In this document: positions 22,645 through 33,930 of the stretch, piece by piece
Layout: the number at the start of each line of letters is the position of its first letter
Numbering within the stretch: the first letter of the stretch is position 1
NCBI GenBank assembly: GCA_023362775.1
Contig: JALMGJ010000008.1
Coordinates: 36,010,501 to 36,074,500 of the forward strand
DNA length: 64,000 nucleotides
Reading direction: 5' to 3'
Source of the DNA: Charina bottae
Taxonomy: Eukaryota > Chordata > Lepidosauria > Squamata > Charinaidae
Position numbers and translations under genes: made by a program
The notes under the pieces: generated by a model
Database searches by the model: none
The model's input: only the letters and a program-made list of their open reading frames with translations
Told to the model about the DNA's origin: nothing

Positions 22645-25600
22645 CTCCAGCAAAGGAGATCGTTACCTTGTCGTGGTGCTGGAGCTTGAGCACCTCAATG
22701 AAACCATGAGCTAAACCATGAAGGGACACCCAAGACGGGAAGGTCGTGGCAGAGAGGTCAGACTAAATACGATCCCTGGGGAAGGTAATGGCAACCCACC
22801 CCAGTATTCTTGCCGTGAAAACTAAATGGATCAGTACAACCAAAGATATGTCGGTATACCATCGGAAGATGGGACTCCCAGGTCGGAAGATGGTCAAAAT
22901 GCTACTGGGGAGGAACAGAGGATACGTTCAACTAGCCCCAGATGTGATGACGCAGCTAGCTCAAAGCCGAAAGGACGGCTAGCGGCCGACGGTGCTGGTG
23001 GTGAACGACGAATCCGATGTTCTAAAGATCAACACACCATAGGAACCTGGAATGTAAGATCTATGAGCCAGGGCAAATTGGATGTGGTTATTGGTGAGAT
23101 GTCAAGATTAAATATAGACATTTTAGGTGTCAGTGAACTGAAATGGACTGGGATGGGCCACTTCACATCAGATGACCACCAGATCTACTACTGTGGACAA
23201 GAGGACCACAGAAGAAATGGAGTAGCCTTCATAATTAATAATAAAGTGGCTAAAGCAGTGCTTGGATACAATCCAAAAAACGATAGAATGATCTCAATTC
23301 GAATTCAGGGTAAGCCATTTAACATCACAGTGATCCAAATATACGCCCCAACCACAGATGCTGAAGAAGCAGAAGTAGATCAGTTCTATGAGGATCTGCA
23401 GCACCTACTAGATAATACACCAAAAAGAGATGTTATTTTCATTACAGGAGACTGGAATGCTAAGGTGGGTAGTCAGACGACACCTGGAATTACAGGCAAG
23501 CATGGTCTGGGAGAACAAAATGAAGCAGGACATAGGCTGATAGAATTTTGCCAAGACAACTCACTGTGCATAACAAACACTCTCTTCCAACAACCTAAAA
23601 GACGACTTTATACATGGACTTCACCAGATGGTCGACACCGAAATCAGATTGACTACATCCTTTGCAGCCAAGGGTGGCAGACATCTATACAGTCGGTAAA
23701 AACAAGACCTGGAGCTGACTGTAGTTCAGATCACGAACTTCTTATTGCAAAATTTAGAATCAGACTAAAGAGAATAGGGAAGACCCACAGATCAGTTAGA
23801 TATGAGCTCACTAATATTCCTAAGGAATATGCAGTGGAGGTGAAGAATAGATTTAAGGGACTAGATTTAGTAGATAGGGTCCCGGAAGAACTATGGACAG
23901 AAGTTCGCAACATTGTTCAGGAGTCAGCAACAAAAAACGTCCCAAAGAAAAAGAAAACCAAGAAGGCAAGATGGCTGTCTGCTGAAACACTGGAAGTAGC
24001 CCAAGAAAGAAGGAAAGCAAAAGGCAACAGTGATAGGGGGAGATATGCCCAATTAAATGCAAAATTCCAGAGGTTAGCCAGAAGAGATAAGGAATTATTT
24101 TAAACAAGCAATGTGCGGAAGTGGAAGAAGATAATAGAATAGGAAGGACAAGAGACCTCTTCCAGAAAATTAGAAACATCGGAGGTAAATTCCAGGCAAA
24201 AATGGGTATGATCAAAAACAAAGATGGTAAGGACCTAACAGAAGCAGAAGAGATCAAGAAAAGGTGGCAAGAATATACGGAAGATCTGTATAAGAAGGAT
24301 AATAATATTGGAGATAGCTTTGACGGTGTGGTCAGTGAGTTAGAGCCAGACATCCTGAAGAGTGAGGTTGAATGGGCCTTAAGAAGCATTGCTAATAACA
24401 AGGCAGCAGGAGATGATGGTATCCCAGCTGAACTGTTTAAAATCTTGCAAGATGATGCTGTCAAGGTGATGCATGCCATATGCCAGCAAATTTGGAAAAC
24501 ACAAGAATGGCCATCAGATTGGAAAAAATCAACTTATATCCCCATACCAAAAAAGGGAAGCACTAAAGAATGTTCGAACTATCGAACAGTGGCACTTATT
24601 TCACATGCCAGTAAGGTAATGCTCAAGATCTTGCAAGGTAGACTCCAGCAATTCATGGAGCGAGAATTGCCAGATGTACAAGCTGGGTTTAGAAAAGGCA
24701 GAGGAACTAGAGACCAAATTGCCAATATCCGCTGGATAATGGAGAAAGCCAGGGAATTTCAGAAAAACATCTATTTCTGTTTTATTGACTATTCTAAAGC
24801 CTTTGACTGTGTGGATCATAACAAATTGTGGCAAGTTCTTGGTGGTATGGGGATACCAAGTCATCTTGTCTGCCTCCTGAGGAATCTGTATAACGACCAA
24901 GTAGCAACAGTAAGAACAGAGCACGGAACAACGGACTGGTTTAAGATTGGGAAAGGAGTACGGCAGGGTTGTATACTCTCACCCTACCTATTCAACCTGT
25001 ATGCAGAACACATCATGCGACGTGCTGGGCTTGAGGAATCCAAGGCTGGAGTTAAAATCGCTGGAAGAAACATTAACAATCTCAGATATGCAGATGATAC
25101 CACTTTGATGGCTGAAAGCGAGGAGGAGTTGAGGAGCCTTATGACGAAGGTGAAAGAAGAAAGTGCAAAAGCTGGGTTGCAGTTAAACCTCAAAAAAACC
25201 AAGATTATGGCAACGAGCTTGATTGATGACTGGCAAATAGAGGGAGAAAAAGTGGAGGCAGTGACAGACTTTGTATTTCTAGGCGCAAAGATTACTGCAG
25301 ACGCTGACTGCAGCCAGGAAATCAGAAGACGTCTACTTCTTGGGAGGAGAGCAATGGCAAATCTTGATAAAATAGTTAAGAGCAGAGACATCACACTGAC
25401 AACAAAGGTCTGCATAGTTAAAGCAATGGTATTCCCTGTAGTAACTTATGGCTGCGAGAGCTGGACCATAAGGAAGGCTGAGCGAAGGAAGATAGATGCT
25501 TTTGAACTGTGGTGTTGGAGGAAAATTCTGAGAGTGCCTTGGACTGCAAGATCAAACCAGTCCATACTCCAGGAAATCAAGCCAGACTGCTCACTTGAGG

Positions 25601-25860
25601 GAATGATATTAAAGGCAAAACTGAAGTACTTTGGCCACATAATGAGAAGACAGGATACCCTGGAGAAGAAGCTGATGCTAGGGAAAGTGGAAGGCAAAAG
25701 GAAGAGGGGCCGACCAAGGGCAAGATGGATGGATGGTATTCTGGAGGTGGACTCAACCATTGGGGAGCTGGGGATGGTGACGGCCGACAGAGGGCTCTGG
25801 CGTGGACTGGTCCATGAAGTCACGAAGAGTCGGAAACGACTGAACGAATAAACAACAAAA
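22645..25860 (+). mobile_element. Full-length BovB (RTE) LINE
   Basis: This 3.2-kb element is flanked by a perfect 12-bp duplication AATCTCAGGACT (22633-22644 and 25861-25872). It has a 180-bp 5' leader, one long protein region and a short tail ACGAATAAACAACAAAA. It matches the minus-strand copy at 56454 closely and extends about 120 bp further 5'. Few differences between the two copies imply recent activity. Confidence 0.96.
22826..25851 (+). pseudogene. BovB endonuclease/reverse transcriptase, one frameshift
   Basis: This is the complete RTE-type protein region, from an ATG at 22826 to a stop at 25849-25851, broken once. The endonuclease has all expected blocks: TWNVRS near residue 74, SELKW near 104, GDWNAKVG near 210, QIDYILCSQ near 276 and SDHELL near 303. 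A single T is missing in a T run near 24093 relative to the 56454 copy, which creates a stop at 24101-24103. The frame resumes at 24121 with the reverse transcriptase (FIDYSKAFDCVDH, RYADDTTLMAES) and the C-terminal GCESWTIRKAERR domain. Two single-codon losses near 25550 and 25747 keep frame. Apart from the frameshift it looks intact. Confidence 0.92.
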
Positions 25861-25986
25861 AATCTCAGGACTAGATGGGAAATTGAAAAAATAACTTGGA
25901 AGAAGCCAGTAGCAAACTACTTCCTTATTGTGGCCAAAAATATGGATGTATTCATGAACTCACACAGTGGATTGGACAGCCCCCTC

Positions 25987-26723
25987 TGATGGGGTATATG
26001 CTGGCTTAAAGGGGAAAAACCCGAGGCTTGAGAATAAACAGACAAGAATGCAGCTTGTTAGGGCCAACAGTGTTTACTGTTTAGCATAGGGCAATAATGC
26101 AGATACAGCACATTATCGCAATAATGAAAAAGATGAATATACAGGATACATCATTGTAAAAGGAAAAACAAAACAAACTTATAAGCAGAGTTCCGTGTAT
26201 TGATCCCAGGGCCAGAGTTCCTGCCATGGCCTATACCCAAAGCCAGGCATAGCTCACTCTGCCCAGTCCACAGGAAGTGAACACGTGAAGAACTACATGG
26301 CTAAAAACACTAGAAATCAAGAAGACATAGAACACCATTTTGCATGGTTGTATATTCAGTTCTTCTAGCATTCTGATTGGCTGGAAGTTAGCTGTGACAC
26401 ACACTAGGCCTCAAAGCACACAGCATGAGTTCCCCCTCCTCCTTGCTCAGGGGGGGCCTTGGCAAGTCTTCCCACGGAAGGACATCAGGAGGATATCTTC
26501 TCATGGGAAGATTTCCATTGCTAGCCATAATATGGTACCTTCTCGCTCCTTATCTCATGAGGACGTAAACAACGCCAAGGCTTCTCTGTTGTCCAGCCAC
26601 CTGGCATTCACGTCATCGTGAGAATGCTTTGCTTTGCTTTGTAAAAGATGCAATTTGCCAAAACACTTTTGCATTGAAAAGAAATCCAATTTACCAATAT
26701 CATATAGTATAAGAAATCTGACA
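25987..26723 (-). mobile_element. Probable solo LTR (737 bp), minus strand
   Basis: The ends are TGATGGGG at the left and AATCTGACA at the right. Read on the minus strand it starts TGTCAGATT and ends CCCCATCA, and a perfect 5-bp CCCTC lies at 25982-25986 and 26724-26728. The minus orientation is chosen because the TGTCAG start matches the 4209 LTR. A weak AGTAAA signal is near 26080 on that strand, but no AATAAA, so this call is weaker than the other LTRs. Confidence 0.5.
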
Positions 26724-26728
26724 CCCTC

Positions 26729-27585
26729 CTCTATTATAAAGTTAGATTTCATGACCTCCCTTTTTTTTTTAACAAGCTCTCTTGCAAATAAGCCATTTTG
26801 TGTGATTTCTGCAATCTTGCTCAAGTTCTGTGAAATTTCACAAGTTGGCTGAAATCTGGTGAAATTCTGGCAATTTTTTAAAACAAAATTCTTAGGAACC
26901 ACGGTTGCTGGCTAATCTTCTTTATTCTGTCCTAAACCTTGATCTGGCATTGTTCAAATCTACCATTCACTGTTAATCTATATGATACTTTAAAACATTC
27001 ACATCACTCAAAAGCAAAAATAGGTATAAAACTGGGGCACTAATATGCAGTTTTGAAAGAAGAAAAGACTATTTAAATGTAAATACTCTTACATTTTTTA
27101 ATCTTCAAAAATTGGTAATGAATGCCTCATGTGTTGGACTGTTAATCATGCCTGGCAGCATGAAACGCCAGTGTTGCTGGTGACATTAATAAACGTATAA
27201 TCAAGCATACAGTACTCAGTTATGTGGCCCAATTTAGCTCAGGTTACAGCCTTTTTCTCTGCAAAAAAAAAGCTCCCCATTAATCATAGAGAAGCACAAT
27301 TACAAATAATGGCAAATAACATACAGGCAGACAGTGTACATCAGACACTCTTAGCCATTTGGAAGTGCATTTCTATTAATGTTTTGTCTTGCCTTTTTTC
27401 CCCAGTGATCTTGGTCTGAGATTACGGAGGGAGCAAATGCTAGTATATTCTAGGTTATGGCAATAATTCAGTCATGTGTGAGAGTCATTTCACGCCAAGT
27501 ATGGCAGGCTTTCCTCCCTCCTTCCTGCCTCCAGCATACCGCTGAGGAAGAAATCAGAAGTTTATGTTTCCATTTTGAATTCAAC
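26729..27585. other. Intronic stretch, nothing recognised
   Basis: AT-rich, with short homopolymer runs such as the T run near 26761. No gene or clear repeat. Confidence 0.5.
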
Positions 27586-27598
27586 ATCCATCAGAATT

Positions 27599-27771
27599 GT
27601 CGATGAAGGTTCTCAGTCATCCAGGTGGAACAGTCTGTAGCTTGAATCATGTCAACTGGATTTCTATTTTCTCAGTGGAAACGTTTCGCTCCTTATCCAA
27701 GGAGCTTCATAAGGAGCGAAACGTTTCCACTGAGAAAATAGAAATCCAGTTGACATGATTCAAGCTACAGA
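27599..27771. mobile_element. Penelope-like palindromic insertion, family A, short
   Basis: Arms of about 60 bp (CTGTAGCTTGAATCATG inward to GGAAACGTTTCGCTCCTT, then the reverse) surround a short centre. A perfect 13-bp duplication ATCCATCAGAATT flanks it (27586-27598 and 27772-27784). The structured motif is cut at the centre, so only the stem and GAAACG halves remain. It is the smallest of the three family A palindromes. Confidence 0.75.
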
Positions 27772-27784
27772 ATCCATCAGAATT

Positions 27785-29130
27785 ATTGCCAAGGCTGGCA
27801 TATTGCCTTAAAATATAATCTGGTCTGTGAGCACTTGATTTAGTGTGTTGTATGAATATTGCAAATTGTAATTTATTATTTAACATTTACAAAAGCAGCC
27901 AATTATTACTTTTCTGATAAATCACGGCTAACCAAACCATGTTTTAATGTGTGTGAACCTGAGTTTGCACCTTATCAAAACCATGGTTTAGACAAACCAT
28001 GGCTTAGCATAAAACTCAAACCTGAGTCCAAGCAAACTTTAACTACAAACCAACCTACACTTAGTTTATAATCCTGGGTTGTTTCCTCTATCAGGGCTAA
28101 GACCATCCTTCCTCAACTTGATGTCCTTTGACTATATGAAAACATTTAGCACCAAAATGGGAATATTGCGACTGCCTAAATTGGCTGGCTATTTTTATAG
28201 TTTAGCCTGAGAAGATGCTTATACTCTGTAGTTATATTGGAGTAAAAACTGCAGATTTCCCAGTCAATGTAGCCATTGGTAGCTGGGAATGCTGAGAGAT
28301 GTAATCCTACAATATCTAGAAGGGAAGAGTTCTACTTTCAGACTAAGGTCAGCTCTCGCTTCAGACAAAAACAAGGAACTGAGGTTCATTGGAAGATGGA
28401 AGCAAAGATTGAGCTGGAAAAGAGGAGGAAGCAAGCAATCCCAAAACAAGCTCTTTGCAAAACACAATGGGATAGGTTTCATACAACATCAGTTTAAAAA
28501 AATGTTGTCCCATTCAAAATTCTTTGGTTTTGCTCTAGTGACAGGCAATGCAATCTTAATGGTGCTTATGCTCAGTGGCATTTACAGGAGGTATATTTAG
28601 GATTACAGCCTATTCATATGTACAGTATACCAGTACAGAAAGCACATGAGAGAGGGTGTTGGCCATTTTTAGACATGATGGTGTTGTAGATTCTGGGACA
28701 TTGAGAAACATGAACCTTACAGACCTCTTTCTCTTCTTAAAACTGGACCTGAGCTGGAAGTTAAATCAGAATCAGGCAGCTAGAATCTGATGCATGACAC
28801 TAAAGCAAAACTGAGCATCTAATCTGTCCATATTGGAAGATATGATGAAATGGCCTCATTAAGTAAGATCTGAACCTGCGGCTGAATCAAGTTGTTTAAT
28901 ATTTCAGTGCATACCAGGAAGCCACGACTGGAGGTAGGAACTTATTATAAACTCTGGAGGAAAAAAGGGAGCTTTCTATAAAGTTATCAGGGGGAATTGT
29001 GCTAGTTCTTCTGATGTCCTAACTGAAGAAATGGCATCTTCTCTTTCAGTGGAGCTTCTTATTGAAGTATTAACTTTTTGCTGCCATAGATTACTTAAGA
29101 AATATAACACTGTTGTGATGATGTAGCATC
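27785..29130. other. Intronic stretch with low-grade dispersed repeats
   Basis: Around 27950-28030 there are several AACCATGGTTTAG and ACCATGGCTTAGC segments that recur elsewhere in the window (for example near 47740 and 52350). GTAGCTGGGAATGCTGAGAG near 28278 resembles a MITE core. There is no gene. Confidence 0.45.
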
Positions 29131-29198
29131 ATGCTGGCTGGGGAATTCTGGAAGTTGAAGTCCAGACATCTTAAAGTTGCTAAAGTTAAGAAACACTG
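29131..29198. mobile_element. Half of a hAT-type MITE
   Basis: ATGCTGGCTGGGGAATTC, a TGGAAGTTGAAGTCCAG core and AGTTAAGAAACACTG form the right half of the same MITE family as 9278 and 51999. Confidence 0.7.
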
Positions 29199-31005
29199 AG
29201 ATAGAGGATGGGCATGGGGGCAGCCACAGTGATTGCTATGCTCTAGCTGGAGCAGAGCTGCTTTCCCTGGCGCCAAGATGGGGCACCCTCTATAAAGGAG
29301 TGCAGCCCACATTGCCCCTTACATATCTAACCCTTCCTCTTTCTTTGTTTACATGCTATCCCCCACTCTTCCTTTCTTGCCCCCTCCCATGTTCCTGTTC
29401 TTATTTTTTTGCACCCATTTCAGCCCCACTCTTCTTCCTTCACCCAGCCACCATGCTCTTCCCCAGCCTTCTCCCCTTTTCCGCCTACCCTGTCATATTC
29501 TGCGCAGAAGATCATATTCAAAAAGACAACTCATCCACCATCTTGCTGTTGCATCAGCCAGTCTTGCATGCTAGCTGTCCAGGAAAAAGAAAGTTAGAGC
29601 AGACCCACCTTTGGTGTATTACTTACAACTCCTGTAGTGTTCTCTGGTAAGAAACTGTTAATGGACAGATCCCCCAATTAGACACAAAGCACAACAGGGA
29701 ATCTTCCTTATATAACAGCTTAGAAGCCCTTAGGGCTTGCTCAAACCAGTGTCCCTATAGTACACTGTGACAAATGCCCTAAAGCTGTTTTCCACAGTTA
29801 TCTCTGCATACAGAACTTACCAGGAGTGCCCTTACAAGCACATATAGGCCTTGGGCACGCACTTGACATCACCCAACAGGGAGAAGGAAAGAGGCCAATG
29901 CAGAGAGAATGTAACATCCCAGATTTAGTCCCAAAGGTTCACAGGATGGGCTATTGATCTGGGTTGCAAAAATCTGGACCAATGTAGAAGGCAGAAAAGA
30001 GATAGAAAATTCAAACTCTTTGCTGCTCCCGTGTGCCCATTAAAAATTATGCAGCCCAGATCTAGTAGTTGCAATCCAGGGCTGGAACCAAGCTTTCGCT
30101 GGGCTTTTTTGTCTTCACCCGCTGTGCGTTTAATCCTGAATTTTCTCTGTAAAAAGTTTTTCTTTAACCTGCAGCAGACCACAATCACAGGAAAGAAGCC
30201 AGGGTGGCTGTTGTGTTTGTTTTGCAAGAAGACAGCCTTTCTAAATCTCTGTTGATCTTTTTCTTTTACCTGAGGTTACGGGATGGAGAGGGCTTGGGGG
30301 TAAAGAATTTAGGATGTCAAGTGGCTTGCAGCTCTTTTGAAAGTAGGGATCAGAGGCTCTTTTATTATGTCACCACGATGCCTTAGGAACACCAATCTCA
30401 TTTTTGGACAATGCTACTTTCATCTCATCCCCCGTCACATTAGTGAAACAGCCTTAAGTCATAATCAGGTGCACTGGTTTTAAAGTTGTACAGTGACACT
30501 TTCCCACCTCTGCTTAAAATTGTGTAAAATCTGTAATTGCTTCAGTGCCCATTATTTGGAGGTAAGATCAGTTGACCTGTTGTGAGTATCATCGGAAGTC
30601 TGTTTTGGGATCGTTGGAAGGCCACCAGCCAGCCTCCACCACAGCCATTGATCTCCCACTCTTTGCCTCTCTATTAATGCTTAGTTTCCTAAGTTCTTTT
30701 TGTACTTATCATCTTTCTCCCATTATTTTTATACCAACTTCTCTTCCAACAATGTAGAGGAGAGGAAAGCACCCTTCCCCTTGGAAGAGTGTTTACATTA
30801 ATCCACAGTGGCAGTATTCTAAAATGTATCTTCAGATGCACAGGTCTGCTTTTCCTTGTTGCTTTCCTTGTCCAAAAAATAAGAAAGAGGACTTTTCTTG
30901 CCTACTTGCCAGGTTTCCTGTATTTGTCAGTTTCAATCACTTTCCTCCTTCCTATGAAGTAAGAGAATAATTGCTCTGCAACTAACCACCTTCAGTTCTC
31001 CTATT
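29199..31005. other. Intronic stretch; pyrimidine-rich section
   Basis: Positions about 29325-29500 are strongly C/T-rich on the + strand, which opens several meaningless frames. No domain, splice pattern or mobile element is recognisable in the rest. Confidence 0.5.
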
Positions 31006-31013
31006 CTTTAGAC

Positions 31014-31176
31014 CAGCGGTCCCCAACCTTTCTGGCACCAGGGAGGTTTGCAGGCAGGAGCCAATCGCGCGCACTGGGGGTGGGGTAATCGCGTGAACCG
31101 GGGGGGCAGGGTTTGCAGGAGGGAGCCCCGCGGCCCACTTCCTAACAGGCCGCGGCCCACAGGTTGGGGCCCCCTG
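31014..31176. mobile_element. hAT-Charlie-like short element, GC-rich
   Basis: The ends CAGCGGTCCCCAACC and GGTTGGGGCCCCCTG are inverted, with duplications CTTTAGAC (31006-31013) and CTTTAGAT (31177-31184). The ends resemble MER1/Charlie-type termini. The inner TTTGCAGGCAGGAGCCAATC segment is shared with the unrelated TIR element at 61428. Confidence 0.82.
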
Positions 31177-31184
31177 CTTTAGAT

Positions 31185-31324
31185 TAGTGTTTCTCAACCT
31201 CAGCAACTTTAAGATGTGCGGACTTCAACTCCCAGAAATCCCCAGCCAGCATGGGTGGGTGGCTGGGGAATTCTGGGAGTTGAAGTCCACACATCTTAAA
31301 GCTGATGAGGTTGAGAAACACTTT
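31185..31324. mobile_element. Palindromic hAT-type MITE
   Basis: Both arms are present: GTGTTTCTCAACCTC with GACTTCAACTCCCAGAA, then the inverse ending GGTTGAGAAACACT. It abuts the 31014 element directly, and the left target site is that element's right duplication. Its own duplication is unclear. Confidence 0.75.
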
Positions 31325-31632
31325 TTTAGGCTTCAGCTTGCTGCACAATCATAGCAGGGTCTGCCACACTCCTTTCTAAGGCTATTTCTGTTTCGATGAC
31401 TTTCCACATGTTTCTTTATTTCACATGCTTTTAACTCAAGTGGGTTGTGTGAGAAGGGGCAGACCAACCAGTGTAGCGAAGCCTGAGAATTGCCCTCTCC
31501 AACCCTGTTGCAGTAGCCTGATTCATGGGAGTTTTCCCTGTTGGTTGGAGATATGCTGAAATGGGGGAGCAGCAGAGCCAGAGGAGAACTGTGATCACTT
31601 TGTCTATATTCAGTGGCACATTCACATATCAG

Positions 31633-32053
31633 TATGTCTATGAAGGTTCTCAGTCATCCAGGTGGAATTGTCTGTAGCTTGAATCATGTCAACTGGATTT
31701 CTATTTTCTTAGTGGAAACGTTTCACTCCTTATCCAAGGAGCTTCTTCAGTCTGAGTAAAGTTAGTAAGGGAATCCTTAAATATGTTTCTAGGCTGGCTG
31801 TGTGACCTTGCACCTGGGGCTAGGTCATGGTTATTTTTGAGATGTTTGTTTCTAAGTCCCTTTAGGGACTTAGAAACAAACATCTCAAAAATAACCATGA
31901 CCTAGCCCCAGGTGCAAGGTCACACAGCCAGCCTAGAAACATATTTAAGGATTCCCTTACTAACTTTACTCAGACTGAAGAAGCTCCTTGGATAAGGAGT
32001 GAAACGTTTCCACTAAGAAAATAGAAATCCAGTTGACATGATTCAAGCTACAG
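31633..32053. mobile_element. Penelope-like palindromic insertion, family A, long
   Basis: Arms of about 190 bp are near-perfect inverted copies about a centre at 31861-31862 (AAGTCCCT/AGGGACTT). A perfect 15-bp duplication ACATTCACATATCAG flanks it (31618-31632 and 32054-32068). The left end is longer by the segment TATGTCTATGAAGGTTCTCA. Each arm carries the structured motif: minus strand at 31719-31750 and plus strand at 31975-32006. No coding is left. Confidence 0.8.
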
Positions 32054-32747
32054 ACATTCACATATCAGAGAAGTATCAGCAATGACTCAGAACAAATGCA
32101 ATGGAGGGAGGACAGGAATCAGAAGTGGGGACAGCAGATTTTATGCTGGCATCATTTTGTACTAACTCAAGTATGGAGGGGGATAGCATTTTAAGTGGAT
32201 GCTGGGGAAAGACTTTAATATAAATGGGGAGGAGCAAAAAAGTGCAAGAGAGAGAGTGTTATCTTCTTTTTCCAGCCATCCCTTCCAATTTTACAACTGC
32301 TTACAACTCTTGTACAATCCAGCTGTGTTACAATCTGATTGACTTGTTGAATTGCATACTTTGCAGGTCTGCAGCAGCTGCTTGGCATTTTTCAAGCAGA
32401 GGGCAGAGGAAGAAAGAGCAAAATCGTACTTATTTTCTTGCCAGCAGTTTCTCTGGTAGCTGGAAGTTAGCTGCAGCTGGATGGATGGGAGCAAATAATT
32501 AGATATTTTACATTTACTAACAACTGAACCTTCTAAAGCTTAACAGATAGACGGAATGTAGGCTGGGGTGGAAGGGATGGACAGGAGCAGAAATAAGGAA
32601 ATGAGTAAAATTTGAAAAGGCTAATCCATATACAAATGTAGTCTAAATATTCATTAAATAGATATCATCAACAATATCTAAAGAGTCAAGATCTGGGTTA
32701 ATTCTGTAATGGGAAGTTAAATTATGGTCACATCTGTCAGGTAAAAG

Positions 32748-32898
32748 GGGGGCGCGATGGCTCAGCGGTTAAGACACCAGGCTTGTCGATCGGAAGGTTG
32801 CAAGTTCGGAGGTTCGAATCCCTGGCCCCGCGTGATGGAGTGAGCTCCCGCACTCGCCCCAGCTCTTGTCAACCTAGCAATTCGAAAGCATGCAAATG
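32748..32898 (+). mobile_element. Sauria-type SINE, 3'-truncated
   Basis: The tRNA-like head (GCGATGGCTCAGCGGTTAAG, GGTTCGAATCCC) and the first part of the body to AAGCATGCAAATG are well preserved, then homology stops. The central body and BovB-like tail are missing. No target duplication is visible. LINE-driven SINEs are normally truncated at the 5' end, so a later deletion is likely. Confidence 0.85.
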
Positions 32899-33564
32899 CT
32901 TTCCCAACTTCAGAAAGTTGCAGAGATAATGCCATGCACAAGCATAATGAACTGTAAGCTGGGGTTCAAGAAAACTTGCAGATGGTTCACACCAAAAGAA
33001 GGGTCTAAAAAATTCTACAGTGCATGTTAGAAGAAAGGGCACACACACAAACCGATGTGCAGACTTACTTACTTTGCCATAGCTTTCATTTGTGTGATCT
33101 ACATTGTTTCAGTTGGGAGAGAGAAGGATCAAGAGAACCAGACTTTTATGTGCAACCTCATATATAGAGCGCCGACATTAAAATGTTAACTAGTGTGCAT
33201 GGGAAGATGTGGATTTTTATTCTTCCAGTGCACAGAAATGGTTCCTAAGAGAGATCAGTGTTAAGTAGATGAAGCCTCAGGCTGGATCATTTGGTTTCTG
33301 GAAGGCAGTAGGGATCTCTCTCTCTCCCCAGGGTTCAGCCCAGAGTCATATATATTTTCCTGCTGAGTTCCAGGCTGATGCAGTTTTCCATAACTCTTTT
33401 AAGAGCTTTGTGTGCTGTCCTCAGTGACCTGGAGTACCTTGCACAATTTTAGCTGTCATGTCTACTACAGCTATTCCTATGCAGAAATACTATAGTTATA
33501 GCGATTCATGTTCTAGATGGATCATTGTTCTGTGTGGGACAACTCTTGGAGATGATTTAGAAGC

Positions 33565-33740
33565 TACTAGGGTGTTGTCAATAATATTTATCAGGGATCA
33601 TATCACACCAGTCCTGAAAGATGCACAATGGTTGCCTATTCATTTCTGGGCCAGTTTAAAATCCCATGTTCAACTTAAATGACTTGAAAGTTGGATATCC
33701 AAGTTTCCCCACATGTCAAATACCCCTCTCCAAAAGGCAA
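33565..33740 (+). pseudogene. L2-type reverse transcriptase remnant
   Basis: The + strand reads RDHITPVLKDAQWLPIHF, the conserved HITPVL...LHWLPV block near the C-terminus of L2-like LINEs. Later sequence to about 33930 looks like the decayed 3' part. It is short and broken. Confidence 0.55.
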
Positions 33741-33930
33741 TCAGGCAGCAGCTCTTCTGACATTTCTGCCTCTGGCTATGACCAAGCTAATGTGCTGAGC
33801 ATTTATGACTTGATGGTGGCCACAGTAACAAGTTAAGTAGGAACTCTTGTTTCATTTGTTTTTTCCGCTGTTGGCTGTAATGATTTTTATTGATGCTTTT
33901 TTGTTGGTTGCTTTCATGTGGTTATTAAGA

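Noticed and set aside
29177..29650. 157-codon frame
   Set aside because: It is driven by a pyrimidine-rich tract and starts within a MITE half; no domain is recognisable.
32758..32832. tRNA genes at the SINE heads (also near 5820, 10600 and 12805)
   Set aside because: A- and B-box motifs are present, but the cloverleaf is degraded and the sequence continues into the SINE body.
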